A DNA stretch of 64,000 nucleotides, from the NCBI GenBank assembly GCA_963921795.1, contig OY997647.1, positions 56,558,668-56,622,667 of the forward strand, read 5' to 3'. Under the pieces are notes generated by a model that was not told where the DNA came from, did not search any database, and saw nothing but the letters and a program-made list of their open reading frames with translations. A program made the position numbers and the translations under genes. The stretch comes from Nannobrachium achirus (Eukaryota > Chordata > Actinopteri > Myctophiformes > Myctophidae). Positions 1 through 8,465 of this stretch are shown piece after piece (positions within the stretch are counted from its first letter, which is position 1; every line of letters starts with the position of its first letter).

Positions 1-689
1 GATGCGTCGTGATCCAAGGAATCCAGGGAAAAAATAATTTTAATTCTCCGACCTACGGTTCAAGAGTTACGAGGCAAGTGGTCCGTTATAGCGCCACCAT
101 GTGGCCAAGTGAAATGCTTTTGGGGATTCGTTGAGTTTGCCACCCCCGACCTGTGGTTGAAATTCAGTGTTGACTGGACCTTTTGTTTGTGATTTATGGC
201 TATTGTTTGCCAAACAAGCCCATCCCGCTAACTTTAGAAGCGCGTTACGAACGAACGGTACGGACGATCAAAATATCCCTTGAGTATGTTCATTGCATGG
301 CTTCATAGGTCAGGTATACCGCTTTTCGTGACATTTGAAGAAAAAATTTAGGAAAATGAGCAAAAAGTGTGTTTTGGAGAAAATTCAAGATGGCGGAAAA
401 TCTATCCTGGCGCAAATGGGCGTGGCCTATATGGCGAGATGCGTCATGACCCAAGGAATCCAGGGAAAAAAGAATTTTAATTTTCCGATCTACGGTTCAA
501 GAGTTACAGGCCAAAACGTAAAGTGGGCTGTTACAGCGCCACCATGAGGCCAAATGACACTATTATTTTTTATTTAATCCTTGAAATCATTATGAACCTC
601 CTCTCCAAGTCTTGAAACTCTAGCCCCTATGGTTTGCGAGAGACAAATAATTGAATTTGAGTTTTTGCCATTCCCATTATAAGTCAATG

Positions 690-772
690 GGGGGAAATTA
701 ATTCACTAATAAATTAATATCAATTAAACTATAGAACCTTTCTCTTAGCAAGTTACTAGCACACGATTCCCG
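690..772 (+). repeat. AT-rich block of spacer S (representative)
   Basis: This AT-rich stretch contains AATAAATTAATATC, AATTAAACTATAGAACC and the start of the TAGCAAGTTACTAGCACAC segment. It recurs in every complete spacer with few changes. It stands out against the CpG-dense block 200 bp downstream and makes each unit alternate between AT-rich and CpG-rich DNA. No function is visible. Confidence 0.8.
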
Positions 773-863
773 AGTAAGCCGGTCGATTTCACATATGGCG
801 CGAGTGTGTGGTGCGAAAACTGTGGGAGGAGTAGCGTGTCAAACTTTGGGGAAAACCATGGAC

Positions 864-882
864 ATAAATAAATAAATAAATA
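864..882 (+). repeat. Tetranucleotide tract in spacer Sa
   Basis: Four to five copies of ATAA lie just before TATGAGCG. At this position other spacers carry ACATACATACATAAATA, GACTTAAGTAAGTAAATA, GACTTAAATATA or a TGTGTGTCC variant. It is a fast-changing simple repeat that marks spacer subfamilies. Confidence 0.85.
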
Positions 883-917
883 TGAGCGATTGCAATAAGT
901 CTGCCAATGCTATGCAT

Positions 918-965
918 AGGCACACTTAACTAGAATTGACAGAGTCAATTTTGACAAGTGTGCCT
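918..965. repeat. Large palindrome of spacer Sa (representative)
   Basis: Outer arms AGGCACACTT (918-927) and AAGTGTGCCT (956-965) are perfect inverted repeats. Inner arms AATTGAC (934-940) and GTCAATT (944-950) enclose the loop AGA. The 10-bp palindrome CTATGCATAG lies immediately to the left. The structure recurs in Sa spacers, for example at 2369-2416, 9354-9401, 11434-11481 (loop changed to ATG) and 12890-12937. It could form a cruciform. It also looks like the remnant terminal repeats of a small transposon, but no transposase or target duplication supports that. Confidence 0.85.
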
Positions 966-1110
966 GCAGCGCGCTAAATGCGCGACCTCGTGCGGCGGTT
1001 CGGACCGTGAGACCGTCCGCCGAGTCGTCCGCGTTTCGTCGTGAGAGGGTCGGTCCCCGTGAAAAACGCGTTCTGGCACGAAACGGTTACGTTTCGCGCG
1101 TTTGTGACGC
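966..1110 (+). other. CpG-dense block of spacer S (representative)
   Basis: By hand count this 145-bp stretch carries about 28 CpG dinucleotides, in GCGCGC, GCGGCGG, CGTCCGCGTTTCG and TTTCGCGCG. The same block in other spacers shows C-to-T and G-to-A changes at CpG, as expected from decay of methylated CpG. It ends at the CCCCTAGGGG box that closes the spacer. Confidence 0.8.
1079..1096. repeat. Short hairpin in spacer S (representative)
   Basis: CGAAACG (1079-1085) and CGTTTCG (1090-1096) are perfect inverted repeats around GTTA. The hairpin is present in most spacers. Some copies read CGTTTTG on the right, which weakens the stem. One duplicated version near 17900 has a longer and again perfect stem. 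Confidence 0.75.
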
Positions 1111-1840
1111 CCCCTAGGGGTCGAAGTGGAAATGCTTTTGGGGAATCGTTGAGTATGCCGCCCGCGACCTGTGGTTGAAATTCAGTGTTGACTCGACCTA
1201 TTGTTTGTGATTTATGGCTATCGTTTGCGAAACGGGCCCCTCCCGCTAACTTTGGAAGCGCGTTACGAACGAACGGTACGGACTATCGAAATATCCTTTG
1301 ACTATGTTTATCGCGTGGCTTCATAGATCATGTGTACCGGTTTTTAAGACATTTGAAGAAAATATGTAGGAAAAGGAGCAAAAAGTGTGTTTTGGAGAAA
1401 ATTTGAAATGGTGAAAAATCTTCCCATGTGCAAATTGGCGTGTCCTATATGGAGAGATGCGTCGTGACCCAAAGAATCCAGGGAAAAAAGAATTTTAATT
1501 CTCCGACCTATGGTTCAAGAGTTACGAGGCAAGTGGTCCGTTATAGCGCCACCATGTGGCCAATTGGAAATGCTTTTGGGGATCGTTGAGTATGCCACCC
1601 CCGACCTGTGGTTGAAATTCAGTGTTGACTGGACCTTTTGTTTGTGATTTATGGCTATTGTTTGCAAAACGGGCCCCTTTCGCTAACTTTGGAAGCACGT
1701 TACGAACAAACGTAATGGACTATCGCAATATCCCTTGAGTATGTTCATTGCATGGGTTCATAGATCATGTGTACCGTTTTTTGTGCAATTTGAAGAAAAT
1801 ATGTCGGAAAAGGAACAAAAAGTGTGTTTTGGAGAAAATT

Positions 1841-1881
1841 CAAGATGGCGGAAAATCTATCCTGGCGCAAATGGGCGTGGC
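1841..1881 (+). promoter_or_regulatory. YY1-like and KLF/Sp-like motifs in C2 (representative)
   Basis: CAAGATGGCGG at 1841-1851 matches the established YY1 consensus AANATGGCGG, and GGGCGTGGC at 1873-1881 matches the KLF/Sp-type GT-box. Both recur in most cores that precede a spacer. In C1 cores they are replaced by GAAATGGTGAAA and GGCGTGTCC, which lose the matches. Binding is not shown by sequence. Confidence 0.45.
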
Positions 1882-2468
1882 CTATATCGGGAGATGCGTC
1901 TTGACCCAAGGAATCCAGGGAAAAAATAATTTTAATTTTCCGACCTACGGTTCAACAGTTACAGGCCAAAACGTAAAGTGGCCTGTTATAGCGCCACCAT
2001 GAGGCCGAGTGATGTAATTATTTTTTGATTAATTCTTACAATCATTATGAACCTCCTCTCCAAGTCTTGAAACTGTAGCCCCTATGGTTTGCGAGAGAAA
2101 AATAATTGAATGTGAATTTTTGCTTTCTCCCATTATAAGTCAATGGGGACAATTTAATTCACTAATAAATTAATATAAATTAAACTATAGAACCTTTCTC
2201 TTAGCAAGTTACTAGCACACCATTCCCGAGTAAGCCGGTCGATTTGACATATGGCGCGAGTGTGTGGTGCAAAAACTGTGGGAGGAGTAGCGTGCCAAAC
2301 TTTGGGGAAAAGCATGGACATACATACATAAATATGAGCGATTGCAATAAGTTGCCAATGCTATGCATAGGCACACTTAACTAGAATTGACAGAGTCAAT
2401 TTTGACAAGTGTGCCTGCAGTGCGCGACCTTGTGCAGCGGTTTGGACGGTGAGACAATCCGCCAAGTC

Positions 2469-2830
2469 AAGGTACAGTACACTACGGCACAGTAAGGTAC
2501 AGCACAGAACAGTACAGAAGATACAGTACACTACAATACAGTAAGGTACTGTACACTACAGCACAGTAAGGTACGGTACAGTACAGTACAGTACAGTACA
2601 GAAGATACAGTACAATACAGTAAGGTACGGTACAGTGCAATACAGTGCAGGTACGGTACAGTACAATACAGTGCAGTAAAGTACAGCACAGTAAGGTTAA
2701 GTACAGTACAGTGCAGTAAGGTACAGCACAGTAAGGTATAGCACAGTACAATAACATACAGTACAGTACAGTACAGTAAAGTACAGTACAGCACACTAAG
2801 GTACAGTACAGTACAGTACACTACAGTAAG
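2469..2830 (+). repeat. TACAG pentamer block, copy 1
   Basis: A degenerate (TACAG)n tract of 362 bp, with interspersed AAGG and GCACAG variants, sits inside spacer S. On its left the spacer reads GACAATCCGCCAAGTC. On its right a related piece of the same spacer restarts (CTGTGAGACCATCCTCCGAG), so about 35 bp of spacer is duplicated around the block. Its open frames on the minus strand, rich in Tyr, Cys, Leu and Val, simply translate the 5-bp period. Confidence 0.93.
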
Positions 2831-3520
2831 GAAGCAAGCAGTTCAAACTGTGAGACCATCCTCCGAGTCGTCTGTGTTTCGTTGTGAGAGGGTCGGTCCC
2901 CGTGAAAAACGCGTTCTGGCACGAAGCGGTTACGTTTCTCGCGTTTGTGACGCCCCCTAGGGGTCGAAGTGGAAATGCTTTTGGGCATTCGTTGAGTATG
3001 CCACCCCCAACCTGTGGTTGAAATTCAGTGTTGACTCGACCTATTGTTTGTGATTTATGGCTTTTGTTTGCGAAACGGGCCCCTCCCGCTAACTTTGGAA
3101 GCGCGTTACGAACGAACGGTATTGACTATCGAAATATCCTTTGACTATGTTTATCGCGTGGCTTCATAGATCATGTGTACCGGTTTTTAAGACATTTGAA
3201 GAAAAGATGTAGGAAAAGGAGCAAAAAGTGTGTTTTGGAGAAAATTCAAGATGGCGGAAAATCTATCCCTACGCAAATGGGCGTGGCCTATATCGGGAGA
3301 TGCGTCATGACCCAAGGAATCCAGGGAAAAAATAATTTTAATTTTCCGATCTGCGGTTCAAGAGTTACGGGGCAAAACGTAAAGTGGGCCGTTATAGCGC
3401 CACCATGAGGATGAGTGATGTAATTATTTTTCGATATATTCTTAAAATCATTATGAATCTCCTCTCCGAGGTTTGAAACTGTAGCCCCTATGGTTTGCGA
3501 GAGAAAAATACTTGAATGTG

Positions 3521-3762
3521 CAGCAGCAGCAGTTCCTGGTGTGTCAGGTGACTGGGGGGGAGAATTTCTTGGATAGAGCGACATCTATGGACGGGGACCT
3601 ACAGATAGGTTCTAGAGGCTTCCAGCCTGCCGCACTTCCAGGGGGTGGGAGGGGGCAGCGGCCTTCGGCCGCTGCCTGAGCACGCAAGTCCGGCTTGGTG
3701 CCGTCCCCTCACCTCGGCGCCTGACTCTGGCTGGAGCTTTACAAAAAAAAAAAAAAAAAAAA
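3521..3762 (+). mobile_element. Poly(A)-ended GC-rich segment, possible retrotransposed RNA
   Basis: A GC-rich segment of about 220 bp ends in an uninterrupted A20 tract (3743-3762). It contains a perfect 10-bp stem, GGCAGCGGCC (3654-3663) and GGCCGCTGCC (3667-3676), with loop TTC. A poly(A) end suggests a SINE or a processed transcript. I find no convincing Pol III A and B boxes, no target-site duplication and no known family. The insert B version has the A tract broken by G. Confidence 0.35.
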
Positions 3763-3783
3763 GTTGAGCTGACCTGCGCAGCC

Positions 3784-3811
3784 TGCGTGCGTGCGTGCGT
3801 GCGTGCGTGCG
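3784..3811 (+). repeat. (TGCG)n microsatellite
   Basis: Seven consecutive TGCG copies lie between the A tract and TTCAGTGCAATGTGAAT. Insert B has a shorter version interrupted by TGTG. A short GATA tract follows at about 3844-3856 and is absent from insert B together with about 76 bp around it. Confidence 0.9.
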
Positions 3812-4074
3812 TTCAGTGCAATGTGAATGCATCTGACTTGGGAAGATAGATAGATACGTAATACACATGATATTTCCACAGGGAAGTCATTCACAAATGA
3901 ACTAATTATTGATATAGGACTGTCATAGGTATACAGTGTCATTGACAGTACAGTCACTGGTACAAGCTCAACTAAAAGGTGATCCTAGAAAAGACTAAGT
4001 CAGGGGGAAACAATTTAAAAAATAAAACAATAAAAACAGCCGATCTACAAGGCTGCATGTGGGCTTGTGGATCA

Positions 4075-4263
4075 GGGACCCCCAGATGTAAAAAATGAGC
4101 ACATGTGCTCACACGTCACACTTGTCCCCTGCTCATATCTCCCCAACCGTTGCCCCCATCCATGCCAGATTTTACACACACTCCACTTGCCTAACATACT
4201 ACAACCTCCAAGGACCCCCGGAGCCCCAGGGACCCCCAGGTCCCTGGGGGACCCCCAGATGTA
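4075..4263 (+). repeat. C-rich segment bounded by a 16-bp direct repeat
   Basis: GGGACCCCCAGATGTA occurs at 4075-4090 and again at 4248-4263. Between them lies a perfect hairpin with arms CCCCAGGGACC (4224-4234) and GGTCCCTGGGG (4239-4249) and loop CCCA. The first copy of the repeat starts exactly where inserts A and B part company. Confidence 0.8.
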
Positions 4264-4376
4264 ACACATGACCAAATGTGCAAAAATGACCAAATGAACA
4301 CCCCAACGGGGCTGCTCACGGCCATTTCCTTGGGACCACCCACTCCTGGTGCTCCAGAACGGATGCAAAAGTGGTG

Positions 4377-4546
4377 GCGCCCCCAGTGGAGGACCCCCTG
4401 CCACTGCAGCACACATAAAATGCCGTAACTCGGCCTAGCAGCGTCCGGGAGAGCCGGGGCCGGTACCTATTCGTCCGCCACGGCAACGCGGACACCCCAC
4501 CCCTCATTTCTCACATGCCCCTATTCTAGCGCCACCTTCAGGCCGC
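4377..4546 (+). repeat. GCGCC-box bounded segment inside insert A
   Basis: GCGCCCCCAGTGG at 4377 and GCGCCACCTTCAGGCCGC at 4529 resemble the boxes that end the C and S modules of the array (GCGCCACCATGAGGCC and ACGCCCCCTAGGGGTC). Insert A may therefore contain a piece of a distantly related repeat. The similarity rests on about 16 bp at each end. Confidence 0.4.
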
Positions 4547-4580
4547 TTTTTATAACACCTTTTCCGACACTGCTACTTCT

Positions 4581-4998
4581 CTAAGTAATGTGTTTTTGTA
4601 GTGACTTTAAAGCTATATTACTCCACTTTTGTACAGTAAAATGTTACCAAAATGTTATCAGAGGTACAGTAGGACGTTCTTAGGGGATTGCCGTTGTAAT
4701 AGTGAACAGAACTATTATGGTGTTTTTTCAGTTAAATCTCAAAGTCCAGAGATTTTGACTAAGTCACATGTTTTTGTAGTGACTTTAAAGCTATATTACT
4801 CCACCTTCTAAATAATGTGTTTTTGTAGTGACTTTAAAGCTATATTACTCCACTTTTGTACAGTAAAATCTTACAAAGATGTTATCAGAGGTAGAGTAAG
4901 ACATTCTTAATGGATTCCCATTGTAATATTGAACAGAACTATTATGGTGTTTTTTGAGTTAAAGCTCAAAGTCCAGAGATTTTGTCTAAGTAATATGT
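4581..4998 (+). repeat. 178-bp tandem repeat at the right end of insert A
   Basis: CTAAGTAATG-type starts lie at 4581, 4759, 4808 and 4986. Their spacing is 178, 49 and 178 bp, so two full copies flank one 49-bp partial copy. Each begins with GTTTTTGTAGTGACTTTAAAG and includes ACAGAACTATTATGGTG. The right boundary merges into the spacer at TTTACGTTTCGCG. Confidence 0.85.
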
Positions 4999-5039
4999 TT
5001 ACGTTTCGCGCGTTTGTGACGCCCCCTAGGGGTCGAAGT

Positions 5040-6001
5040 GGAAATGCTTTTGGGGAAACGTTGAGTATGCCACCCGCGACCCGTGGTTAAAATTCAGTGT
5101 TGACTCGACCTTTTGTTTGTGATTTATGGCTCTCGTTTGCGAAACGGGCCCCTCCCGCTAACTTTGGAAGGCCGTTACGAACGAATGGTAAGGACTATCG
5201 AACTATCCTTTGACTATGTTTATCGCATGGCTTCATAGATCACGTGTACCGGTTTTTAAGACATTTGAAGAAAATATGTAGGAAAAGGAGCAAAAAGTGT
5301 GTTTTGGAGAAAATTCAAGATGGCGGAAAATCTATCCATACGCAAATGGGCGTGGCCTATATGCGGAGATGCGTCTCTACCCAAGGAATCCAGGGAAAAA
5401 ATAATTTTCATTTTCCGATCTACGGTTCAAGAGTTACGGGGCAAAACGTAAAGTGAGCCGTTATAGCGCCACCATGAGGATGAGTGGTGTAATTATTTTT
5501 CAAATTATTCTTAAAATCATTATGAATCTCCTCTCTGAGGTTTGAAACTGTAGCCTTTATGGTTTGCGAGAAAAAAATACTTGAATGTGACTTTTTGCAT
5601 TGTCCCATTATAACTCAATGGGGAAAAATTAATTCACTAATAAATTAATATCAATTAAACTATAGAACCTTTCTCTTAGCAACTTACTAGCACACCATTC
5701 CCGAGTAAGCCGGTCGTTTTGACATATGGCGCGAGTGTGTGGTGCAAAAACTGTGGGAGGAGTAGCGTGCCGAAGTTTAGAGAGTGCGCTTGTAAAGTCA
5801 ATACTAGAATTGACAGAGTCAATTTTGACAAGTGTGCCTGCAGCGCGCTAAACGCGCGACCTTGTGCGGCGGTTCGGACGGTGAGACCGTCCGCCGAGTC
5901 GTCTGCGTTTCGTTGCGAGAGGGTCGGTCCCCGTGAAAAACGCGTTCTGGCACGAAACGGTTACGTTTCGCGCGTTTGTGACGCCCCCTAGGGGTCGAAG
6001 T
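5040..6001 (+). repeat. C-Sb unit
   Basis: A core of about 438 bp is followed by spacer form Sb. Here GTGCCGAAGTTTAGAGAGTGCGCTTG replaces the tetranucleotide tract and left palindrome arm, giving a 962-bp unit. A perfect GC hairpin has arms CGGACGGT (5875-5882) and ACCGTCCG (5886-5893) around GAG. Confidence 0.88.
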
Positions 6002-6630
6002 GGAAATGCTTTTGGGGATCCGTTGAGTATGCCACCCCCGACCTGTGGTTGAAATTCGGTGTTGACTCGACCTATTGTTTGTGATTTATGGCTATTGTTT
6101 GCGAAACGGGCCCCTCCCGCTAAGTTTGGAAGCGCGTTACGAACGAACGGTATGGACTATCGAAATATCCTTTGACTATGTTTATCGCGTGGCTTCATAG
6201 ATCAAGTGTACCGGTTTTTAAGACATTTGAAGAAAATATGTAGGAAAAGGAGCAAAAAGTGTGTTTTGGAGAAAATTCAAGATGGCGGAAAATCTATCCC
6301 TACGCAAATGGGCGTGGCCTATATCGAGAGATGCGTCTTGACCCAAGGAATCCAGGGAAAAAATAATTTTAATTTTCCGATCTACGGTTCAAGAGTTACG
6401 GGGCAAAACGTAAAGTGGGCCGTTATAGCGCCACCATGAGGATGAGTGATGTAATTATTTTTTGATTTATTCTTAAAATCATTATGAATCTCCTCTGCAA
6501 GGTTTGAAACTGTAGCCCCTATGCTTTGCGAAAGAAAAATACTTGAATGTGAATTTCTGCTTTCTCCCATTATAAGTCAATGGGGACAATTACGTTTTGC
6601 GCGTTTGTGACGCCCCCTACGGGTCGAATT
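6002..6630 (+). repeat. 629-bp C-s unit (short spacer), copy 1
   Basis: The core is followed by a spacer deleted between GGGGACAATT and ACGTTTTGCGCG (junction near 6590), which removes about 400 bp including the palindrome and most CpG-dense DNA. The same junction and unit length of 629 bp recur at 9564, 20278, 31120 and 57260, so one deletion was copied. Confidence 0.92.
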
Positions 6631-7617
6631 GGAAACGCTTTTGGGGATTCCTTGAGTAAGCCACCCGCAGCCTGTGGTTGAAATTCATTGCTGACTCAAC
6701 GTTTTGTTTGTGATTTATGGCTATTATTTGCAAAACGGGCCCCTCATGCTAACTCTGGAAGCCCGTTACGAACGAACGGTATGGACTATAGACATATCCC
6801 TTGACTATGTTCATTGCATGGGTTAGTAGATCATGTGTACCCATTTTTGTGACATTTGAAGAAAATATGTAGAAAAAAATGCAAAAAGTGTGTTTTGGAG
6901 AAAATTTGAAATGGTGAAAAATCTTCCCATGTGCAAATTGGCGTGTCCTATATGGAGAGATGCGTCGTGACCCAAGGAATCCAGGGAAAAAAGAATTTTA
7001 ATTCTCCGACCTATGGTTCAAGAGTTACGAGGCAAGTGGTCCGTTATAGCGCCACCATGTGGCCAATTGGAAATGCTTTTGGAGATCGTTGAGTATGCCA
7101 CCCCCAACCTGTGGTTGAAATTCAGTGTTGACTGGACCTTTTGTTTGTGATTTATGGCTATTGTTTGCAAAATGGGCCCCTCCCGCTAACTTTGGAAGCG
7201 CGTTACGAACGAACGTAATGGACTATCGCAATATCCCTTGAGTATGTTCATTGCATGGGTTCATAGATCATGTGTACCGTTTTTTGTGCAATTTGAAGAA
7301 AATATGTCGGAAAAGGAACAAAAAGTGTGTTTTGGAGAAAATTCAAGATGGCGGAAAATCTATCCTGGCGCAAATGGGCGTGGCCTATATCGGGAGATGC
7401 GTCTTGACCCAAGGAATCCAGGGAAAAAATAATTTTAATTTTCCGACCTACGGTTCAACAGTTACAGGCCAAAACGTAAAGTGGGCTGTTATAGCGCCAC
7501 CATGAGGCCAAATGACACTATTATTTTTTATTTAATCCTTGAAATCATTATGAACCTCCTCTCCAAGTCTTGAAACTGTAGCCCCTATGGTTTGCGAGAG
7601 ACAAATTATTGAATGTG

Positions 7618-8465
7618 CAGCAGCAGCAGTTCCTGGTGTGTCAGGTGACTCACTGTTACTGGGGGAGAATTTCTTGGGTAGAGCGACATCTATGGATGGG
7701 GACCTACAGATAGGTTCTAGAGGCTTCCAGCCTACCGCACTTCCAGGGGGTGGGAGGGGGCAGCGGCCTTCGGCCGCTGCCTGAGCACGCAAGTCCGGCT
7801 TGGTGCCGTCCCCCCACCTCGGCGCCTGACTCTGGCTGGAGCTTTCAAAGAAAAAAAAGAAAAAAAGCCAGCTGTTGATTTGACCTGCGCAGCCTGCGTG
7901 CGTGCGTGTGTGCGTGCGTTCAGTGCAATGTGAATTATTGATATAGGACTGTCATAGGTATACAGTGTCATTGACAGTACAGTCACTGGTACAAGCTCAA
8001 CTAAAAGGTGATCCTAGAAAAGACTAAGTCAGGGGGAAACAATTTAAAAAATAAAACAATAAAAACAGCCGATCTACAAGGCTGCATGTGGGCTTGTGGA
8101 TCAGATGATGAATACATTTTAATACTAACAATACTTTTACTCTTTGGCATTTTTACTTATACTCTTTGGTATTTTGAGTTCTCTTACTCAAATATTTTTG
8201 TACTTCATATTGAGTACTTTTCAAATCTTAACAAGTACTTTTACTTCGAATACTTTAATGATAATGTTTTACTCTTTGGTATTTTGAGTACATTTACTCA
8301 AATATACTTTTACTTCACAATGATTACTTTTGATACTTTAACAATACTTTTACTCTTTGGTATTTTTGAGTACTTTTACTCAAATATGTTTTACTTCATA
8401 ATGAGTACTTTTATATTCTTAATCAGTACATTTACTTTTAATACTTCATTGATACTTTGTGCCCT
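7618..8465 (+). repeat. Insert B, copy 1: insert A left part with a TACTTTTACT tail
   Basis: The left 480 bp matches the left part of insert A (CAG run, GC-rich hairpin, interrupted A tract, TGCG tract, A-rich stretch). After GTGGATCAG (ends about 8104) it switches to an AT-rich minisatellite, and the spacer resumes at GAGAGGGTCG. A 208-codon open frame over this region is Phe/Tyr/Ile/Leu-rich only because of the repeat; I do not call it a gene. Confidence 0.88.
8105..8460 (+). repeat. AT-rich TACTTTTACTC minisatellite with inverted repeats
   Basis: Degenerate copies of ACTTTTACTCTTTGGTATTTT occur near 8130, 8265 and 8345. Three short hairpins recur with the pattern TTTGAGTA, about 4 nt, TACTCAAA, of which the last has loop CTTT. 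The motif recalls TACTTTTACTCAAG-type repeats I have seen in fish introns; that likeness is from memory. Confidence 0.7.

Larger units (their letters stand above)
1..1127 (+). repeat. Unit C1(partial)-C2-Sa
   Basis: The window opens inside a C1 core (1-110). C2 follows at 111-548 and a full Sa spacer at about 549-1127. C2 carries private changes, such as TTTAGGAAAATGAG in place of TGTAGGAAAAGGAG. Close copies lie at 18279 and 49248. The spacer tetranucleotide tract is (ATAA)n at about 864-882. Confidence 0.9.
1128..2970 (+). repeat. Unit C1-C2-Sa with pentamer block
   Basis: C1 is 1128-1565, C2 is 1566-2003 and the spacer is about 2004-2970. C1 is a mosaic: its left half reads GTACCGGTTTTTAAGAC like a C-S core, and its right half is the C1 type (TTTGAAATGGTG). 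The spacer is split by the TACAG block at 2469-2830. The unit is nearly repeated at 39561-41403. Confidence 0.9.
3521..5000 (+). repeat. Insert A, copy 1: composite non-satellite passenger
   Basis: This 1,480-bp block interrupts spacer S. In order it holds a CAG run, a GC-rich segment with a perfect hairpin, an A20 tract, (TGCG)n and (GATA)n repeats, an A-rich stretch, a C-rich segment with a direct repeat and a hairpin, and a 178-bp tandem repeat. The left 550 bp is shared with insert B up to GTGGATCAG (ends about 4075); the rest is not. No coding capacity is recognised. Copies at 41954 and 46435 share CCATGCTC and TTCAGGACGC where this one has CCCTGCTC and TTCAGGCCGC, so this copy is the more distant of the three. 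Confidence 0.88.
2971..5039 (+). repeat. C-S unit carrying insert A, copy 1
   Basis: The core is 2971-3408. The spacer starts normally and breaks after GAATGTG (ends 3520). Foreign sequence fills 3521-5000, and the spacer resumes at ACGTTTCGCGCG just before the closing box. About 400 bp of spacer is missing across the insertion. Confidence 0.9.

Noticed and set aside
918-965. Palindrome as the ends of an intact DNA transposon or MITE
   Set aside because: No target-site duplication, no dispersed copies within the window and no transposase; it is always embedded in the same spacer.
1203-1245. CENP-B-box-like sequence (GCGAAACGGGCC)
   Set aside because: It matches only the AnnCGGG half; the TTCG half is displaced and altered, so fewer than the nine essential bases agree.
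1940-1965. Pol III B-box-like GGTTCAAGAGTT / GGTTCAACAGTT
   Set aside because: The 3' end of the box does not match and no A box lies at a suitable distance; no tRNA fold is seen.
2482-2821. Minus-strand frames rich in Cys, Tyr, Leu and Val
   Set aside because: Direct translation of the TACAG pentamer, which is open in several frames.
3175-3408. Recurrent 77-codon open frame in cores
   Set aside because: It starts at GTG, overlaps other open frames on both strands, changes between copies show no codon pattern, and it repeats because the monomer repeats.
4072-4416. 114-codon minus-strand frame in insert A with Gly/Pro-rich product
   Set aside because: It lies across a C-rich hairpin and short repeats, has overlapping frames, and shows no recognisable domain.
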